A DNA stretch of 64,000 nt from Bacteroidota bacterium (lineage in GTDB: Bacteria > Bacteroidota > Bacteroidia > Chitinophagales > Chitinophagaceae): positions 124,001 through 188,000 of the forward strand of contig VGGR01000001.1 of the NCBI GenBank assembly GCA_016868585.1, in the 5' to 3' direction. Position 1 is the first letter of the stretch. Each line of letters starts with the position of its first letter. The notes under the pieces are model-generated. The model saw only the letters and a list, made by a program, of their open reading frames with translations, searched no databases and was not told the origin of the DNA. A program made the position numbers and the translations under genes. Of the stretch, positions 42,819 through 52,100 are shown piece after piece.

Positions 42819-43658
42819 TTATACAAAAAGGGAAAGTGGGGGATCTGTTGGAGATTGTTTTTGCAACGCTAAATATTTTTCGAAAAGTACTTGTATAGCA
42901 TGCTTGCCCTCTTGACCTAATGAATGGGTGTACTCATTCACATAAAGTTCAATGTGCTTTCGCATGATTTCTTCTTCCATTTCCTGCGCGTGGCTTTGAA
43001 CAAATAAGGAAAGTAGCGGGTAGTTTGCCCAGGAATAGGCAAGGCTATTGCGAATCCATTCTTCTAACTGTTTTTTCAAGGGTTGCGCGTAGGAACGTTT
43101 TATTGCAATCCCTCCCAGTGGTATTGGAACCTTGAAGCGCTCCTCCCAATAATTTCCCAGGTCCATTATTTTGGTCAACCCTTTTCTATCATAGGTAAAT
43201 CTGTTCTCATGGATCAGCACGCCCAGCAGCTGGTTGTTTTGTAATAATGCCTCTTCGATTTCGGAGAAAACAATAAATTCTTTTTTTGTAGCAGTGGGGA
43301 ATGCTAATGAAAACAGCAAATGAGCAGTAGTATTACTGCCGGGTAATAAAACTTTACGCTGGCTTACATCGATTGCGGATAATGAACATTTTTCCTTTGT
43401 TACCAACAATGGGCCAACCCCTTTTCCCAGCGCACTTCCTGCATCAATCAGCTGATAGTGATTACGGGCGCTAAAAAAAGCCGGAAAGCTCAATTTGGTA
43501 ATATCTAATTTACCTTCTTGCGCCCATTGGTTTAGCGTTTCAACATCTTCCAGCACGGGTTCAAATTGAAAATTCCCGGTATCAATATGGTTATGAACCA
43601 GGGCGTCAAAAATAAATGTATCGTTTGGACAAGGTGAAAAACCAATCCGCAGCTTCAT
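42819..43658 (-). CDS. mqnD: 1,4-dihydroxy-6-naphthoate synthase (menaquinone, futalosine route)
   Basis: 279 residues. Converts cyclic dehypoxanthine futalosine to 1,4-dihydroxy-6-naphthoate. Periplasmic-binding-like fold; start signature LRIGFSPCPNDTFIFDALV, then DITKLSFPAFF, the family motif GAGSALG-like as DAGSALGKGVGPLLV, LPGSNTTAHLLF and IHENRFTYDRKGL. Cytosolic. Start overlaps the mqnB stop by 4 nt, so the pair is coupled. Confidence 0.94.
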   Translation of the reverse strand: MKLRIGFSPCPNDTFIFDALVHNHIDTGNFQFEPVLEDVETLNQWAQEGKLDITKLSFPAFFSARNHYQLIDAGSALGKGVGPLLVTKEKCSLSAIDVSQRKVLLPGSNTTAHLLFSLAFPTATKKEFIVFSEIEEALLQNNQLLGVLIHENRFTYDRKGLTKIMDLGNYWEERFKVPIPLGGIAIKRSYAQPLKKQLEEWIRNSLAYSWANYPLLSLFVQSHAQEMEEEIMRKHIELYVNEYTHSLGQEGKHAIQVLFEKYLALQKQSPTDPPLSLFV

Positions 43659-44308
43659 AATTCTTGCAATAAGGTTAGTAAGGATTGATTAAGCGAAGCG
43701 ATGGCAGCAGGCATATTCCAGTTTTTCTTGTTTCGTTCAGCTATGTAGTTGCTGCTGCTGCGCAGTTGTAGGAATGGAATTTTTTCTTGAAGAGCAATAT
43801 AATGAAGAGCAGCTCCTTCCATTGACTCAATGATTGGATTAAATTGTTTTTTGTAAAAACGAACTTTTTGTGGTTGCGTGGTTATTTCGTTTACGGATAT
43901 GCCTGTTACTTTTGGCAGCCTAAGTTTTTTCACAATGGAGTGGGGGTTTACCAGCCAGCCTTTTTGAGAGGGGGGTTGATTAGCAGGCACCAGATTAAGA
44001 TCAAACAATGTTTTCAATTTTTTTAACTCTACCACGCTTTGGTCGGCAACAGCCTCTTTTTGAATAACAAATACTTGACCCAGTTTCAGCTTTTTGTCAA
44101 AGCAACCACCTACACCGGCTTGTATGATCATATCCGGTCTTTTGAGTTGAATCTGTTTTAGCAAAGCGTAAGAAGTTGCCAACAAGCCAATGCCGGAAAT
44201 GAGCACATCAAGCTCAATGGATGTAGCGGTCAAAGCGTTTCCTTCTTGAAGTTTTTTTAAAAAAGGTTGAATCTCTATTGGTGTTGCTGCTATGACCAGA
44301 CAATTCAT
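43655..44308 (-). CDS. mqnB: futalosine hydrolase
   Basis: 217 residues. Nucleoside phosphorylase-fold enzyme cleaving futalosine to hypoxanthine and dehypoxanthine futalosine. Seen: VIAATPIEIQPFL at the start, VLISGIGLLATSYAL, IQAGVGGCFDKKLKLGQVFVI and ESMEGAALHYIAL with the catalytic Glu/Met region. Together with mqnD this places the organism on the futalosine menaquinone pathway; mqnA and mqnC are not in the window. Confidence 0.92.
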   Translation of the reverse strand: MNCLVIAATPIEIQPFLKKLQEGNALTATSIELDVLISGIGLLATSYALLKQIQLKRPDMIIQAGVGGCFDKKLKLGQVFVIQKEAVADQSVVELKKLKTLFDLNLVPANQPPSQKGWLVNPHSIVKKLRLPKVTGISVNEITTQPQKVRFYKKQFNPIIESMEGAALHYIALQEKIPFLQLRSSSNYIAERNKKNWNMPAAIASLNQSLLTLLQEL

Positions 44309-44332
44309 GCGTTAAAATTAATTAAATAGGGT

Positions 44333-44340
44333 TAATTTCG
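44333..44340 (+). promoter_or_regulatory. -7 promoter element of the PTPS-folE-fabD run
   Basis: TAATTTCG (TAnnTTcG) 51 nt before ATG 44392. The only candidate upstream of this tightly packed four-gene run. Confidence 0.4.
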
Positions 44341-44391
44341 CCCTTCATCCTTCCCTTCGCCCAATGCTGGCGGGAAGAAAAAAAGTAAAGC

Positions 44392-44802
44392 ATGGTTTAC
44401 TTGACTCGGATTGAACATTTTAATGCGGCACATCGTTTGTTCAATCCCAACTGGACCCTGGATAAGAACGAATCAGTCTTCGGTAAGTGTGCAAACAAAA
44501 ACTGGCACGGCCATAATTTTGAGCTCGCTGTTACTATTAAAGGCATGCCTGACCCCGACACCGGATTTATATTTGATGCGAAGAAACTATCGGTTATTAT
44601 TCGGGATCGTGTGGTAGATAAATTAGACCATCGCAACTTGAATTTGGATGTAGATTTCTTGAGGGATAAAATGTGTTCGATTGAAAATTTAGTGCTGGGG
44701 ATCTGGAAAGAAATAGCGCCGGCTTTACCTGCATTTGTAAAATTGCATTGCATCAAATTGATTGAGACGCCTCATATTAATGTAGAGTATTATGGCGAAT
44801 AA
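44392..44802 (+). CDS. 6-pyruvoyl-tetrahydropterin synthase-like protein, copy 1
   Basis: 136 residues, T-fold. Converts 7,8-dihydroneopterin triphosphate (PTPS) or makes 6-carboxytetrahydropterin (QueD). Zinc ligands His14, His39 and His41 (FNAAHR and WHGHN), nucleophile Cys33 in VFGKC, Asp-His of the triad in LDHRNLN and Glu in LIETPHINVEYYGE. The spacing Cys-x5-HGH equals animal PTPS and differs from the Cys-x3-HGH of E. coli QueD. Overlaps the second copy by 11 nt. Confidence 0.88.
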   Translation: MVYLTRIEHFNAAHRLFNPNWTLDKNESVFGKCANKNWHGHNFELAVTIKGMPDPDTGFIFDAKKLSVIIRDRVVDKLDHRNLNLDVDFLRDKMCSIENLVLGIWKEIAPALPAFVKLHCIKLIETPHINVEYYGE

Positions 44803-45205
44803 GGTTGCTGTTCATAGAAAGGAACATTTTAATGCGGCGCATCGCCTGGCCAATCCTACGTGGACAGATGCAGAGAACGCGCGGGTATTTGGCAAGTGTG
44901 CCTTGCCGCATTACCATGGACATAATTACGAATTGATTGTAAAAGTTTCAGGTTTCCCTGATCCGGCAACAGGGTATGTAATTGATATGAAGCTTTTGAG
45001 TGATTTGATTCAACGAGAAATTGTGGAACGATTTGATCATCGGAATTTAAATTTGGATACCCTTGAATTTGCCAGCCTCAATCCTACTGCTGAAAATATT
45101 GCTATTGTAATATTTGACTTGTTACGTCCTCATTTGGAGAACAAATTGGATCTTCAGATACGTCTCTATGAAACACCCCGCAATTTTGTAGAATATCCTG
45201 CCTAA
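44792..45205 (+). CDS. 6-pyruvoyl-tetrahydropterin synthase-like protein, copy 2
   Basis: 137 residues, a diverged tandem paralogue of the previous gene (same order HFNAAHRL, VFGKCA, HGHN, FPDPATGYVIDMK, FDHRNLNLD, LYETPRNFVEY). Zinc ligands His17, His42, His44; Cys36; Asp-His in FDHRNLN. All catalytic positions are kept in both copies, so neither looks like a pseudogene. Again Cys-x5-HGH as in PTPS. Followed after 9 bp by folE, which makes the dihydroneopterin triphosphate substrate. Whether the two form a hetero-oligomer or split roles (pterin versus queuosine) is open. Confidence 0.88.
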   Translation: MANKVAVHRKEHFNAAHRLANPTWTDAENARVFGKCALPHYHGHNYELIVKVSGFPDPATGYVIDMKLLSDLIQREIVERFDHRNLNLDTLEFASLNPTAENIAIVIFDLLRPHLENKLDLQIRLYETPRNFVEYPA

Positions 45206-45214
45206 AACCATTTT

Positions 45215-45811
45215 ATGGCCTATAAAAACACTGAACACTACGATGAAACTGTCACCGAGGCACTCGTCAATATTTATAAAGAGGTCATTGCTTTATTGGG
45301 GGAGGATCCTGGGCGTGAGGGGATCATTAAAACTCCCGAACGTGTTGCTAAAAGCTTGCAGTATTTGACACAAGGCTATCATTTAGACCCGCATGCATTA
45401 CTTGATTCTACGAAATTTCATGAAAATGTGAGTGAAATGATAGTGGTAAAGGATATTGAAGTGTATAGTATATGCGAGCATCATATGCTTCCCTTTTTTG
45501 GAAAGGCACATGTGGCGTATATTCCCAATGGATGGATTACGGGGTTGAGTAAAGTGGCACGTGTGGTGGATGTATATGCAAGGCGTTTGCAAGTGCAAGA
45601 GCGGTTGACCATTCAGATCAAAGACGCCATCAAGCAGGCCCTCAATCCGTTAGGTGTAGCTGTGGTGGTAGAAGCGCAACATTTGTGCATGATGATGCGA
45701 GGTGTTCAAAAGCAAAATTCTGTCACTACTACATCGGCATTTGATGGGGAGTTCCATAAAAATTCAACAAGAAGTGAATTCATGCGTTTAATTGGCGCTA
45801 AATTAAGCTGA
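45215..45811 (+). CDS. folE: GTP cyclohydrolase I
   Basis: 198 residues. Converts GTP to 7,8-dihydroneopterin triphosphate, the shared precursor of folate, queuosine and tetrahydropterins. Zinc ligands in [10 protein letters not shown] and in [37 protein letters not shown] is the type IA signature (in parts), and the C-terminus EFMRLI is typical. Sits directly downstream of two PTPS-like genes that can use its product and 15 bp upstream of fabD. Confidence 0.96.
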   Translation: MAYKNTEHYDETVTEALVNIYKEVIALLGEDPGREGIIKTPERVAKSLQYLTQGYHLDPHALLDSTKFHENVSEMIVVKDIEVYSICEHHMLPFFGKAHVAYIPNGWITGLSKVARVVDVYARRLQVQERLTIQIKDAIKQALNPLGVAVVVEAQHLCMMMRGVQKQNSVTTTSAFDGEFHKNSTRSEFMRLIGAKLS

Positions 45812-45826
45812 TCTAATTTCTACTAT

Positions 45827-46705
45827 ATGAAACATGCTTATGTATTTCCTGGTCAGGGATCACAATTTCCAGGAATGGGAAAAGCTTTAGTCGAACAAAA
45901 TGAGTCTGCAAAAAAATTAGTTGACCAGGCCAATACGCAATTGGGATTTGATTTAGCGGCCATCATGTTTTCCGGAACTGCAGTAGAGCTTCGTCGAACA
46001 GCTGTAACTCAGCCTGCCATTTTTTTACATTCGCTCTTAGCTTATGCAACCTTAAACAGCCCACAACCTGCCATGGTTGCGGGGCACTCCTTAGGAGAAT
46101 TTTCTGCGTTGGTTGCAGCTGGAGTACTTTCCTTTGAGGATGGGCTTCGCTTGGTTTCGGTTCGTGCCAGTGCCATGCAAAAAGCTTGTGAGTCAGCACC
46201 AGGCACTATGGCAGCGGTATTAGGACTGGAGGATCAAGAAGTGGAGTTGATCTGTTCCGGTATCGCAGATGTAGTGGTACCTGCAAATTATAATTGTCCT
46301 GGACAACTGGTCATTAGTGGTTCTGTAAGCGGTATCGAGAAAGCCTGTATCGCATTGAAAGAGGCTGGTGCAAAACGAGCGTTGGTGTTGCCAGTAGGAG
46401 GTGCTTTTCATTCGCCATTGATGAAAGCTGCTGAGGAGGAACTAAAAGAGGCCATTCAATCCAGTGCATTTAACACGCCCACTTGTCCGGTGTATCAAAA
46501 TGTGGTGGCTAGGCCCATTACAGACCCCGTTACGATCAAACAAAACCTGATTAACCAGCTAACAGGTCCTGTTAAATGGACGCAATGCGTGCAAGCCATG
46601 ATTGCGGATGGCGCTACTGAATTTACTGAAGTGGGTCCGGGAAAAGTTTTACAGGGGTTGATTCAAAAAATTAAGACAGCGATATTGGTAAATGGTGTTT
46701 CTTAA
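45827..46705 (+). CDS. fabD: malonyl-CoA--ACP transacylase
   Basis: 292 residues. Loads malonyl onto acyl carrier protein for fatty acid synthesis. Start AYVFPGQGSQFPGMG; nucleophile Ser in VAGHSLGEFSALVAAG; Arg in SVRASAMQ; His in GGAFHSPLM; C-terminal TEVGPGKVLQGLI. Last gene of the PTPS-folE-fabD run, convergent with the acetyltransferase gene. Confidence 0.96.
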   Translation: MKHAYVFPGQGSQFPGMGKALVEQNESAKKLVDQANTQLGFDLAAIMFSGTAVELRRTAVTQPAIFLHSLLAYATLNSPQPAMVAGHSLGEFSALVAAGVLSFEDGLRLVSVRASAMQKACESAPGTMAAVLGLEDQEVELICSGIADVVVPANYNCPGQLVISGSVSGIEKACIALKEAGAKRALVLPVGGAFHSPLMKAAEEELKEAIQSSAFNTPTCPVYQNVVARPITDPVTIKQNLINQLTGPVKWTQCVQAMIADGATEFTEVGPGKVLQGLIQKIKTAILVNGVS

Positions 46706-46714
46706 AGGATAAGC

Positions 46715-47176
46715 TTAGGGGGCCACGGGTATTTCAATGGCCCCATTGATCCACTCAGGATCTAAAGTGGCATTATATTTTTTATAGAAATGAATGGCAG
46801 GCTCATTCCACTCCAAAACCTGCCACACTACACGGGCTAATTTTCTTTCCTTTGCTTCTTCCAATATTCTTTCAAAAAGTTTTGCGCCAATTCCCTTCCC
46901 TCTCATTTTTTCTGTCATTACTATATCTTCAAGATATAGGCATTGTCCTTTCCAGGTTGAATATCGAATATAGTAGAGCGCAAAGCCGTGAATTACTTGT
47001 TCCTCTTCAGCAACAAAAGCCCACCAAACAGGGCTAACGCCAAACCCACTTTCTGTGAAATGCTGAATGGATACAGTAACTTCATTGGGTGCTTTTTCAT
47101 ATAGCGCTAATTCCTGAATCAACTCCAATAAGCGGGGGCAATCAGTAGCTGTAGCACGACGTATAGTAATAGCCAT
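46715..47176 (-). CDS. GNAT family N-acetyltransferase (SSAT-like)
   Basis: 153 residues from ATG 47176 (a longer frame to 47233 overlaps the upstream gene). N-terminal ITIRRATATDCPRLLELIQELA, acetyl-CoA loop MTEKMRGKGIGAKLFERIL (Q/R-x2-G-x-G/A), and C-terminal WNEPAIHFYKKYNA. Pattern fits diamine/spermidine-type (SSAT) acetyltransferases, which acetylate polyamines, thialysine or related amines; substrate not certain. Follows the PLP enzyme gene after 7 bp. Confidence 0.85.
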   Translation of the reverse strand: MAITIRRATATDCPRLLELIQELALYEKAPNEVTVSIQHFTESGFGVSPVWWAFVAEEEQVIHGFALYYIRYSTWKGQCLYLEDIVMTEKMRGKGIGAKLFERILEEAKERKLARVVWQVLEWNEPAIHFYKKYNATLDPEWINGAIEIPVAP

Positions 47177-47183
47177 TTTAGCT

Positions 47184-48386
47184 TTATTGTAAGGCTTGCT
47201 CCAGATCAGCAATGATGTCCTCAACTGTTTCAATGCCTACGTGCATCCTGATCAATCCTTCGGTGATGCCATATTCTTCTTTTTCTTCCTTGGGTACACT
47301 GAAATGAGTCATGGAGGCAGGATGGGAGAGAAGGGTATCGCAGGTTCCTAATGAAACGGCACGGGTACAAAAATTCAATTTGTTCATAAAGCTGATGCCA
47401 TCTTGCAGTCCTCCTTTTACTTCAAATGAAAGTAAAGCACCGGCATGTCTCATTTGTTTTGCAGCTACTGCAAAATCTGGATGTTGGGGAAGCCCTGTAT
47501 AGTTCACTTTTGCAACCTTCTTATGCGTCGATAGGAATGTGGCTACCCTTGCTGCATTGGTACAGTGACGATCCATTCTTAACTCTAGTGTTTTCATTCC
47601 TTGCACTAATAAAAAGGCATCAAACGCATTGGAGTTAGCGCCTGTGGTTTTATGAAATTTAAAAACAGGGCCTTGCATTCTATCAATATCAGTGCCCACC
47701 AACACTCCGCCTATTGCCGTTCCATGCCCATTCAAAAATTTTGTAGTTGAATGGACAATAAAATCAGCACCTAAGGCAAAGGGCTGTTGTAAATAAGGTG
47801 TAGCAAACGTGTTATCGCAAGCCACCATACACTTGTATTTTTTTGCCAATGCGCTGAGTGCGGCAATATCTACACATTGAATGGTGGGATTTGCAGGTGT
47901 TTCCAGATAAACCATTTTGATTTGCTTATCTGCACGCAAAGCATCCTCTGCTTTTTCCAAGTCTCTTAGGTCTACTATAGTGGCACTAAATCCAAAGCGT
48001 GGTAGTATGCGTTGTATTAGTTCGTCTGTGCCTCCATACAATGAAAAATGAGAAAGAATCTTATCGCCTTGGCTCAACGTACTCATCATCAGCGTGGTAA
48101 TTGCAGCCATTCCGGAAGCATGTAAAATTGCTGTTGCTTCCTTTCCTGTTTCGAATGTTTCCAGTGCTGCAATTTTTTCTTGGGCCTCAGTTATGGTTGG
48201 GTTTCCCCATCTGGAGTAGATATAGCCTTCCTCCTGACCAGTGAATCGACGCATGCCTTGTTCGGCTGAATCAAAAATATAGGTGCTGCTGGCATACAAT
48301 GGTGTAAGGTGCGCGTGTGAAGGATCTTTTTTATGCCCTCCATGTACGGCCACGGAACCCCATCCGGACAGTTTTTGTTTTTTCAT
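47184..48386 (-). CDS. PLP-dependent transsulfuration enzyme (methionine gamma-lyase / cystathionine gamma-synthase family)
   Basis: 400 residues from ATG 48386 (TTG 48392 also in frame). Cys/Met-metabolism PLP fold: AVHGGHKKDPSHAHLTPLYASSTY, EGYIYSRWGNPT, SGMAAITTLMM with phosphate-binding loop, YLETPANPT, DNTFATPYLQQP and the Schiff-base Lys in VHSTTKFLNGHGT. A C-terminal HVGIETVEDIIADLEQAL is usual. The pattern best fits methionine gamma-lyase or cystathionine gamma-lyase; related O-acetylhomoserine enzymes cannot be excluded. Upstream is a TATTTTTG box and about 85 nt of leader. Confidence 0.88.
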   Translation of the reverse strand: MKKQKLSGWGSVAVHGGHKKDPSHAHLTPLYASSTYIFDSAEQGMRRFTGQEEGYIYSRWGNPTITEAQEKIAALETFETGKEATAILHASGMAAITTLMMSTLSQGDKILSHFSLYGGTDELIQRILPRFGFSATIVDLRDLEKAEDALRADKQIKMVYLETPANPTIQCVDIAALSALAKKYKCMVACDNTFATPYLQQPFALGADFIVHSTTKFLNGHGTAIGGVLVGTDIDRMQGPVFKFHKTTGANSNAFDAFLLVQGMKTLELRMDRHCTNAARVATFLSTHKKVAKVNYTGLPQHPDFAVAAKQMRHAGALLSFEVKGGLQDGISFMNKLNFCTRAVSLGTCDTLLSHPASMTHFSVPKEEKEEYGITEGLIRMHVGIETVEDIIADLEQALQ

Positions 48387-48472
48387 AGACAAGTGTTAAT
48401 TGACAAGTTACGTTATTTAGTATCGTATGCCCAGTTTACCCAAATGGCATGCTACAGGGGTTAAAAAGTGGC

Positions 48473-48480
48473 CAAAAATA
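48473..48480 (-). promoter_or_regulatory. -7 promoter element of the transsulfuration gene
   Basis: TATTTTTG on the - strand (48480 to 48473), exact TAnnTTTG; predicted leader about 83 nt containing a GTATGCC/GGCATGC hairpin (48425-48452). Confidence 0.45.
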
Positions 48481-48502
48481 AGGTAAACCCCAAGTCGCCC
48501 CT

Positions 48503-48510
48503 TAACTTGC
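48503..48510 (+). promoter_or_regulatory. -7 promoter element of ruvA
   Basis: TAACTTGC ends 3 nt before ATG 48514. As in the guaB and LptF/G genes, the start of transcription would fall on or beside the start codon. Confidence 0.45.
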
Positions 48511-48513
48511 GTT

Positions 48514-49095
48514 ATGATCAGTTTCTTACGAGGCCATTTTATTGAAAAAACCCCTACTCATGTTTGGTTGGACGTAAATGGGGTGGGGTATGAAGTCCAT
48601 ATCAGTCTGAACACCTACTCAAAAATTCAGCAAAAAGATGAAGGGCTTCTTTACACTATTTTATTGATTCGGGAAGATGCTCATTTGTTATATGGTTTTG
48701 GTGACCTGTCAGAAAGAGATCTATTTCAACAACTTATAAGCGTTTCGGGGGTGGGTGCCAGCACAGCTCGCGTGATGCTTTCCTACTTAAAACCGGAGGA
48801 ATTGATACAAGCCATTGTGCAAGGCAATGTTAGGGTCCTGGAATCCATCAAAGGAATTGGGAAAAAAACAGCGGAACGCCTGATCCTGGAGCTCAAGGAT
48901 AAACTGGCCAAAATTGCTCTCAATTCAAATAATTTTCCTCTGATAAACAATAGTTTGCAGCAGGATGCGTTAAATGCACTGACTGCTCTGGGCATTCCTA
49001 AACAGGCTGCTTCAGCAGCTGTCGAAAAAACGCTTAAAGCAAACCCCGAGATGGGCGTGGAGGATTTGGTTAAAACAGCCCTTCGCTCACTCTAA
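48514..49095 (+). CDS. ruvA: Holliday junction branch migration protein RuvA
   Basis: 193 residues. Binds four-way junctions and loads RuvB for branch migration. OB-fold N-terminal domain (MISFLRGHFIEKTPTHVWLDVNGVGYEV in parts), HhH motifs LISVSGVGASTARVML and LESIKGIGKKTAERLILELK, and C-terminal RuvB-interacting domain with ALTALGIPKQAASAAV. The pair ruvA-sprA is conserved in Bacteroidota; the sprA ATG lies 49 bp downstream. Confidence 0.97.
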   Translation: MISFLRGHFIEKTPTHVWLDVNGVGYEVHISLNTYSKIQQKDEGLLYTILLIREDAHLLYGFGDLSERDLFQQLISVSGVGASTARVMLSYLKPEELIQAIVQGNVRVLESIKGIGKKTAERLILELKDKLAKIALNSNNFPLINNSLQQDALNALTALGIPKQAASAAVEKTLKANPEMGVEDLVKTALRSL

Positions 49096-49144
49096 ATCGC
49101 CCAAACTAACCTTTCGAGAAAGATTGAACTGCGTTTTTGCAAAT

Positions 49145-52100
49145 ATGGGACGGCATTTTTTGTCGATGGTCCTTTCCTTGATGTCATTTTCTGTAAGCGG
49201 AGCAGGATTCTTTGTTGCTCAATCGGACACCATTCGATTCCCTCTCGTTGATCGTTATGGGAGCTATTACACGGCAGGTCGCTCACATTCCTTCGATTTG
49301 CGCGATACCGGATTTATCCGACGCCGGATTGAATACGATCCACTTACAAGGCAATATACCGTGAGTGAACAGATCGGGGATCGTGCATATCGGGCTCCGG
49401 CTACTTTTTCAATGAGTGAGTTTCTGCGATTACAAGCCAGACAGGATGAGAATGAATATTTCCGCAGAAGAGCTGCGATGTTGACCACCATGAATCGCAA
49501 ACCCAAAGGACCTCAATTTCGAGTGAACAATGATTGGTTCAATCGGATTATGGGAGTGGGGCCTGATGGAAAAGTACGCATTGAAGTGAAACCTGCCGGG
49601 TATGTTGATTTTTTAGCGGGTTATCAAGGACAAAACATCAAGAACCCTACTTTACCAGAGCGCGCAAGAAGGAACGGAGGATTAGATTTTAATATGAACT
49701 CCCAATTGCAAATGGATGCGCAAATAGGAGAAAAATTAAAGCTTCCGATCAACTACAACACATTAGCCAATTTCAATTTTGACAATCAACTGAAGTTGGA
49801 CTTTAAGGGGAAGGATGATGATATTGTCAAGCAATTTGAGGCAGGTAACACCAGTTTTGCTTCAAAAGGCACATTGATACCGGGTGCACAATCTTTATTT
49901 GGAGTCAAGACGCAATTACAATTTGGAAAACTTTTTGTAACTACTGTATTGGCTAACCAACGATCACAGCGACAGACCATGGGCGTTCAAGGGGGTACTA
50001 CTGCACAACGTTTTAGTTTGAAGGCAGACGAGTATGACGAGAATCGGCATTTCTTAATGGCACAGTATTTCCGTTCCAATTACAATACGGCTATGAAAAA
50101 ATTGCCTGTTGTCAATTCAAAGGTTCAAATACTGCGAATGGAAGTATGGGTAACCAACCGAAATGGAACCACTACGGACATTCGGGATGTGATAGCTTTT
50201 ATGGATCTGGGCGAACGGAGACCTTACAACCCCACACTTTCTGCAGGGGGTAATGAGCTTCCGCGAAACGATGCGAATAATTTATATGGCTTACTGATTG
50301 GTAATTCCGCCTATCGTAATTCTTCTCAAGCGCAAAGCGCATTGGCGGCTTTGGGGCTGACCCCTGTTCAGGATTTTGAAAAAACATTCGCCAGAAAATT
50401 ACAACCTGCAGAGTACTATTTCAATCCTCAAATTGGATTTGTTTCACTGAATCAACCCTTGCAGCCGGATGAAGTGTTAGGTGTTGCATTTCAATACACC
50501 TACAATGGAAAGGTATTCCAGGTGGGTGAATTTTCGCAGGATGTGCCGCCTGATACAACCGGGAATGCACAACGTGTGCTTTTTTTGAAATTATTAAAAG
50601 CTACTTCACAAAGAACACAGCTTCCTATTTGGGACTTGATGATGAAGAATGTTTACTCCGTGGGATTTGGTCAACTGGAAAGACAGGATTTTAGTCTGGA
50701 CCTTTTATATGAGGAACCCAGTTTAGGGGAAAAACGTTATCTCCCACCCACGCATGTGGTTGACCCTTATAAAGGGATGCCTATCATTGCACAGGTAAAC
50801 TTAGATCGGCTGAATAATCAGAACGATCCTCAGCCTGATGGAGTATTTGACTTTATTGAAGGGTTTACGGTGATCTCCTCTCAAAGTCGAATAATTTTTC
50901 CGGTATTAGAGCCATTCGGGCATGATCTGGATTACTTATATAGCGACCAAACAATGCGCAATAAGTATTTGTATTATCCTTTGTACGATACTATCAAAGC
51001 CATTGCGCAGACCTATGCCAACTTAAATCGTTTTAGGATATCCGGACGTTCGCGTTCAGCAGGCTTTGGAACTGGCGCTAACGGATCTGGCGGAGGCATA
51101 CCAGGGCAAGGAGGTGCCAGCGAGTATCAATTAGGGTATAACATACCCAGGGGATCGGTTACTGTAACTGCTGGTGGACAACAACTGATTGAGAATGTTG
51201 ATTATGAAATCAACTATGATCTTGGAACCTTACGAGTGGTCAATCAAGCTATCATCAATTCGGGTGTACCGGTTAACATCAATTATGAAAACAATCAGGC
51301 ATTTGGTTTTCAGCAACGAAATTTTATAGGGGTTCGATTGGATTATTTAGCCAATAAACGTTTGTCACTTGGTGGTACCATTGTGCGACTAGGTGAACGT
51401 CCCTTTTTCATCAAGCAATCCTATGGAGAAGATCCCATAAGAAATACCATGTTTGGACTGGATCTTGATTACCGTAACGATCTTCCCCGACTAACAAAAT
51501 TGATAGACCGTTTACCCTTTTATTCCTCCAAAGCTAATTCAACTATCACCACTTATGCAGAAGCAGCCATTCTGCAACCTGGGCATGCTAAGCAAATAAA
51601 TGGTACCAATTACGATGGTTCCAGACAAAACACCGGACAGGTTTATGTGGATGATTTCGAAGGGGCACGCGCTGCTATTGATCTTCGCTTTCCCTTACTC
51701 AGCTGGGCCTTAGCTTCAGTGCCACAAGGAAATGGGTTATTTCCAGAATCTTCGCTCAACAACGATTTGCGAAGCGGGCGAAACCGAGCCAAGTTGGCCT
51801 GGTATAATATTGAGCCAGTATTACAAGAAAAAAGAAACACCAATAATCCGATAAGTGATCTAAACGAACTTTCCGATCCACGCGTAAGACAAGTATTGCA
51901 ACGTGAAATATTTCCTCGCCGAAGCACACAGTTTGGTGAAGGCCTGTTGACCACCTTCGATATGGCTTTTTATCCAAGAGATAAAGGTCCTTACAACTAT
52001 GAAACAGATCCCAATCGCATGGATGCCAATGGCCGATTGAGAAATCCACGTAATGCCTGGGGCGGCTTAATCCGTAATATTGATCAAACCGATTTTGAAA

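Noticed and set aside
48393-48480. SAM-type riboswitch before the transsulfuration gene
   Set aside because: Only a simple hairpin is visible; I could not match the conserved cores of SAM-I, SAM-II or related classes.
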